Assembly (NCBI RefSeq): GCF_900107015.1
Contig: NZ_FNOI01000002.1
Location: 248,001-312,000, forward strand
Reading direction: 5' to 3'
DNA length: 64,000 bases
From: Litoreibacter albidus
GTDB lineage: Bacteria > Pseudomonadota > Alphaproteobacteria > Rhodobacterales > Rhodobacteraceae
Shown here: in pieces, positions 60,787 through 64,000 of the stretch
How the letters are laid out: every line of letters starts with the position of its first letter
Position numbering within the stretch: the first letter of the stretch is position 1
The notes under the pieces: generated by a model
Database searches by the model: none
Seen by the model: the letters and a program-made list of their open reading frames with translations, nothing else
Told to the model about the DNA's origin: nothing
Translations under genes and position numbers: made by a program

Positions 60787-62268
60787 TTAGCGGAATAGCG
60801 ACAAAATACTCTGTGGCGCCTGGTTCGCGATCGACAAGGCCTGGACGCCGAGTTGTTGCTGAACCTGCAAGGCCTGCAAGCGCGCTGAGGCTTCCTCCAT
60901 ATCTGCATCCACAAGGGTACCGATGCCGGATTTCAGCGAGTCTGTCAGTTTGCCGACAAATTCTGACTGAGTCTCAATTCGACCTTGCGCTGAACCGAAT
61001 TCAGCGGCGGCATCAATGGAGTTTTGTATCAAGACCTCGACGTTCCCAAGTGCCGCATCCGCCCCTTGAGAGCTGGTCACGTCAATACTCCCTAGGCCAA
61101 ACAAGCCTCCAGAGGCTGTACCGTCTTGCGCGCCTACAGCTGTAAACGTCGCAATAGATGACGCGCTGTCGTTGTCAATTTTCAGTACCTTTGCACCTGC
61201 GTCATTGGTGGTTACGCGCGTCGTAATTCCGTCGATGCCCGCGGTATCAATCGCTGCCTTCAACCCGTTAGCGACGTCCTCGAATGTTTCACCCTCGCCC
61301 GCTATATAGGTGGCGACATCACTGCCGATGGTGACACGATATCCGTCCCCCGCATTGACTTTCGCAACCGCCGAGAACGTCACGTTTTCGGCACGCTCGG
61401 CGATTTCCGCAGTTCCATCCACGACTGGCGAACCGGAGAACGTCAGGTCCACCGCTTCAAATGCGCGCGTCGATGTGATTTCAAGATCGCTTCCGTTGCG
61501 CGCGGCACTGATACCCTCGAGACCCAGCGCATTGATCTGCCCGGCAATTTGATCAATCGCGAGTTCTTCCGTATCAGACGCTAGGAAAGTACCAGCGGTA
61601 AAGTTCAATGTGGAACCGGCTACGGTGATTTGGAAGTTGTCGCCCGACATGTCACTACTGTTCGCGAACGTGATTGCCTCGGTTGTGCCGGTGTTTGCAA
61701 TCGGTCCAGCTGATGCCGTCGCATTTGCCGACAGTGACGTACCAGTGCCGTAGGTGCCAGCGCTGTCAGATAAGTCTGCGCGGGCAATCGATATATTGGA
61801 TGCAGATACTGTCCCATCTCCCAAGCGGTCCAGCGACGAAAGAATGTCGACCGAGTCGGTGCCTTTCAACATATTCAGACCGTTGAATTGTGCAGCCCCG
61901 ACGACAGACTTTATCTGCGACGTCAGTGCGTCGATGTCAGTTTGGATTTTTTCACGGTCCACATTCTCTTCTTGGGCGGAAACGACCTTTCCTTTAATTT
62001 GGGTAAGCAAGTCCGTCACGGTTTCCGCGCCCTGTCGGGCGACCGCCACAGTAGATTCGCCAAGCGCCAAGCTTTCCGAAATCGCGTTAAAACCTTTAAC
62101 GTCTGACTCCATAACTTTTGAAATCGCCCATAACGCCGAGTTGTCTTTTGCTGACGCGACAGATTTGCCAGTTGAAATTTCAGATTGGGTTTGCAGCAAG
62201 TTCGAGTTAATTGACTTCAAAGTCTGCAACGCGACCATTGCGCCATTGTTTGTAAGAATACTTGACAT
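60787..62268 (-). CDS. fliC: Flagellin
   Basis: 493 residues. Conserved D0/D1 ends: N-terminal SSILTNNGAMVALQTLKSINSNLLQTQSEISTGK and C-terminal MEEASARLQALQVQQQLGVQALSIANQAPQSILSLFR; the middle (about 170-400) is variable and rich in Ala, Gly, Thr and Asp. The single flagellin of this window. The 204 bases upstream hold an AAGAGGAAACGAT ribosome site and a GCGCTT-AA-AAGCGC palindrome (62290-62303) that could be a FlbT target; no clear promoter was found. Confidence 0.96.
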   Translation of the reverse strand: MSSILTNNGAMVALQTLKSINSNLLQTQSEISTGKSVASAKDNSALWAISKVMESDVKGFNAISESLALGESTVAVARQGAETVTDLLTQIKGKVVSAQEENVDREKIQTDIDALTSQIKSVVGAAQFNGLNMLKGTDSVDILSSLDRLGDGTVSASNISIARADLSDSAGTYGTGTSLSANATASAGPIANTGTTEAITFANSSDMSGDNFQITVAGSTLNFTAGTFLASDTEELAIDQIAGQINALGLEGISAARNGSDLEITSTRAFEAVDLTFSGSPVVDGTAEIAERAENVTFSAVAKVNAGDGYRVTIGSDVATYIAGEGETFEDVANGLKAAIDTAGIDGITTRVTTNDAGAKVLKIDNDSASSIATFTAVGAQDGTASGGLFGLGSIDVTSSQGADAALGNVEVLIQNSIDAAAEFGSAQGRIETQSEFVGKLTDSLKSGIGTLVDADMEEASARLQALQVQQQLGVQALSIANQAPQSILSLFR

Positions 62269-62472
62269 ATCGTTTCCTCTTGAGCAGCGCTTTTAAGCGC
62301 CGGATTTTAGCCATGCAGCACGGCTTGAAGAGTCATTTTGACTTTTGCGTGTGTTAACCTCAGTCAAACTCGCGCCACCCCGTTGGTGGGATGCGCTCCC
62401 ATCTGGCGTGGAATTCCCTAACGGGCAGCTAAAGGTCACGTGTGCCTTCGATAAGTTTTTAAATACCCAAGC

Positions 62473-62826
62473 CTAAAATTTTCGATCGGTCAGCCCCCGA
62501 TTGAAGCAACCCATCGAGCCGCTTCTATTGTATGTTTTCAAGTGTAGATCGGGATTTAGAAAGCCCATCAAACGTTCGTTTGCAGCCTGAAACCCAGCCT
62601 GTACAGCGCGGTACAATTGCTGATTCTGCTCAAATTTTATTCGCAAGTTTCTTAGCTCGACTTCGGACCTTCCGTCCCGCGCGGCATAGAAGTCCTGCAA
62701 TGCCTCTTCTTTGTCCGCCAATGCGTCTGCGATATCGTCTAGCGCCCCCGCGGTCAGTGTGTCTTGCTCTCGCTCCAAGACTTTCAACAGACGAGCAGAC
62801 GGGCTTTGTTTCGAGTAAATACCCAA
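62473..62826 (-). CDS. FlgN-like flagellar chaperone/export protein
   Basis: 117 residues, almost entirely helical (LLKVLEREQDTLTAGALDDIADALADKEEALQDF then EVELRNLRIKFEQNQQLYRAVQAGFQAANERL), the layout of FlgN. FlgN chaperones the hook-associated proteins FlgK and FlgL. Identity is by helix pattern and position between flgJ-like and flagellin genes. It starts 1 base after the flgJ-like stop. Confidence 0.7.
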   Translation of the reverse strand: MGIYSKQSPSARLLKVLEREQDTLTAGALDDIADALADKEEALQDFYAARDGRSEVELRNLRIKFEQNQQLYRAVQAGFQAANERLMGFLNPDLHLKTYNRSGSMGCFNRGLTDRKF

Positions 62827-62827
62827 A

Positions 62828-63100
62828 TCATTTACCTTTCAAGTTTTTCAAAAAATGGCCGCTCAGACCTAAGCCACCTTTCTCTACAATAAGCTTTGCA
62901 TGAGCATCCCGAAGAAACGTTTGAAACTGCTCCTCCCCCGCACCACCGCCGAACTCTCCTGACATTTCTTTCACGCCCATAAATGACAACATCTCAGCCA
63001 GGAATGCTCTCTCAAGACTTTGGGCAACGTCATGCATTTCAGGTGGCTTGTGCTTGCCGACTGGCGCAGCGGCAGGGCGAATAGTTGCTAAATCATTCAT
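62828..63100 (-). CDS. FlgJ-like rod-binding protein (N-terminal domain only)
   Basis: 90 residues from ATG 63100 with GGAG upstream. QSLERAFLAEMLSFMGVKEMSGEFGGGAGEEQFQTFLRDAHAKLIVEKGGLGLS matches the FlgJ rod-scaffold domain; the muramidase domain of enterobacterial FlgJ is missing, as usual in alphaproteobacteria. A separate transglycosylase would be needed to open the peptidoglycan. Confidence 0.88.
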   Translation of the reverse strand: MNDLATIRPAAAPVGKHKPPEMHDVAQSLERAFLAEMLSFMGVKEMSGEFGGGAGEEQFQTFLRDAHAKLIVEKGGLGLSGHFLKNLKGK

Positions 63101-63210
63101 AAGGTTCTCCGGCAAAAGCGACCTGAGAATATTTATTGGGCAGTAGTAAAGATTGAGTAACTCATGTCTGACATTGTTCTTGCTAACTGAGCGAGAATAA
63201 ACCCAGCATC

Positions 63211-64000
63211 ATGAACCTTCCTCCAATACAGACGAGTGCAGAAAGCGGGTCTCCGCCTCATAGGGCGGAACAACCTTCTATTGAGGTCTCTAACGAGATC
63301 ACACCAGACGTGTTTGAGACACTGATAGGTCCTGAGCTGGTAGAGCCGAAGCAGCAGTCACAAATGACGACAACTGCCTTAGTCAGTCCGCTGGAGGTAA
63401 TCGCGAGGCTAATCCGCCTTGCCGACCCAGGCAACATACTCTTTTCGCAACAAATGCCGGATACAGCGACGCCACCGCCGCATCGAGAACCAAACACGAG
63501 CAGTCACTCGGCATCTACAACCTCGCGATCAAATGTACCGCAACTGAAGAACCTCTCTAAGGAGGGCTTTACAGCGCCCTTGTCGCAACCAACAACTACT
63601 CTGCCCTTGGCGCGATCAAAGCCTTCCGACGACATCGCCCGTGGCGCGCCTTCGTTGGGCATCGAAAAGTTAGGCCGTCAGGTGAGCAACGAAGCAACGG
63701 TCGCAAGTGCGCCAACTACAAGTAGAAGCGACCAGAATTCAAAGACGCCCCCCACCCGTCACCTATTAGATACTGGTGCGGCTCATCGAACTCGGCCTGA
63801 TGTCGCACCACAAATTTTCACGGATAAAGCCGTCGATCGCCCGGTACATCTCCCCCCTGTTATTCAGGATGTAGCTGAAGTGCTTCCTGCGAGCGCCTCA
63901 CGCTCGGGGCAAGAACTCGACTCTACACAGAGAAGCACCTCCGGTGTTTCGGAAGACGGGGTGACTCAGGTTGCAGCCAGCTCTCCGCCCCGTCACTTTC
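63211..64000 (+). CDS. fliK: Probable hook-length control protein FliK (N-terminal part, cut by window)
   Basis: An open frame from ATG 63211 to the window end, 263 codons without a stop. The product is rich in Pro, Ser, Thr and Gln with little hydrophobic content, as the N-terminal half of FliK is; no conserved motif is visible because the type III switch domain would lie at the missing C-terminus. No good ribosome site is seen. It is divergent from the flgJ-like gene, and a TGAGTAACTCA palindrome (63154-63164) lies in the space between. Other secreted flagellar proteins remain possible. Confidence 0.6.
   Translation, partial: MNLPPIQTSAESGSPPHRAEQPSIEVSNEITPDVFETLIGPELVEPKQQSQMTTTALVSPLEVIARLIRLADPGNILFSQQMPDTATPPPHREPNTSSHSASTTSRSNVPQLKNLSKEGFTAPLSQPTTTLPLARSKPSDDIARGAPSLGIEKLGRQVSNEATVASAPTTSRSDQNSKTPPTRHLLDTGAAHRTRPDVAPQIFTDKAVDRPVHLPPVIQDVAEVLPASASRSGQELDSTQRSTSGVSEDGVTQVAASSPPRHF

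Noticed and set aside
62269-62472. Sigma-54 promoter of flagellin (TGGC...TTG on the minus strand near 62365-62380)
   Set aside because: TGGCGCGAGTTTGAC has the wrong spacing between the GG and GC elements, so it is not counted as a promoter.

Overview
The window looks like a piece of an alphaproteobacterial chromosome, most probably from the Rhodobacterales (Roseobacter-type). Several things point there. The cobalamin genes are the aerobic set in Pseudomonas denitrificans style (cobL, cobH, cobC, cobD, cobW, cobN, cobO) with CbtA/CbtB cobalt transport and a long CbiX. There is a short HvrA/H-NS-like protein. The flagellar genes are of the alphaproteobacterial type (FlbT, FlaF, a DUF1217 protein, a DUF6468-like protein, MotE, a short FliN). 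Start codons are often GTG or TTG. I see no phage, insertion sequence, CRISPR array, rRNA or tRNA.

Layout. 1-6.6 kb: vitamin B12 genes. cobL (cut by the window edge), cobH, a long His-rich cbiX and a tiny His-rich membrane protein lie on the minus strand; a DUF1636 protein, cobC and cobD lie on the plus strand. Between them sit a glutathionyl-hydroquinone-reductase-like GST and a degenerate single-domain receiver. 6.6-11.7 kb: a lytic transglycosylase, an H-NS-like protein and SMC. 11.9-19.3 kb: a cobalamin riboswitch heads cbtB-cbtA-cobW-GNAT-cobN, followed by a small convergent lipoprotein gene and cobO. 19.3-40.7 kb: housekeeping and salvage genes: a ThDP enzyme with an FAD oxidoreductase, mnmD, two transporters, Slt, dapA, glutaminase, smpB, sseA with an aminotransferase, a queuosine-precursor transporter, RidA, a DEAD-box helicase, arfB, pncA-pncB, trhO and a geranylgeranyl-reductase-like flavoprotein. 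40.7-64 kb: a large flagellar cluster.

The flagellar cluster is built of divergent operons. fliF-fliH-fliN-fliP-(unknown) runs left; fliL-DUF6468-motE-motA-(610-residue exported unknown)-flhA-fliR-flhB-(FliJ-like) runs right. flgB-flgC-fliE-fliQ-flgF-flgG-flgA-flgH-fliL2 runs left, divergent from fliI. A flgJ-like, flgN-like, flagellin, flaF, flbT, DUF1217 series runs left, divergent from a gene that is open at the window end and is probably fliK. Export apparatus, MS ring, rod, L ring, part of the stator and filament are present; fliG, fliM, flgD, flgE, flgI, flgK, flgL and motB are not in the window.

The most unusual items are RNA-level. One is a series of small hairpins with an 18-codon ORF and a strong terminator after the queuosine-precursor transporter (33.23-33.43 kb). 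Another is a long stem-loop that buries the start codon of the ribosome-rescue gene arfB (36.14-36.19 kb). A third is a long perfect-arm inverted repeat between cobO and the ThDP enzyme (19.35-19.45 kb). At protein level the notable items are an internally duplicated CxxC module plus a poly-His tail in CbiX, a small His-rich protein co-translated with it, a receiver lacking its phospho-acceptor, and a 610-residue exported protein tied to motA.
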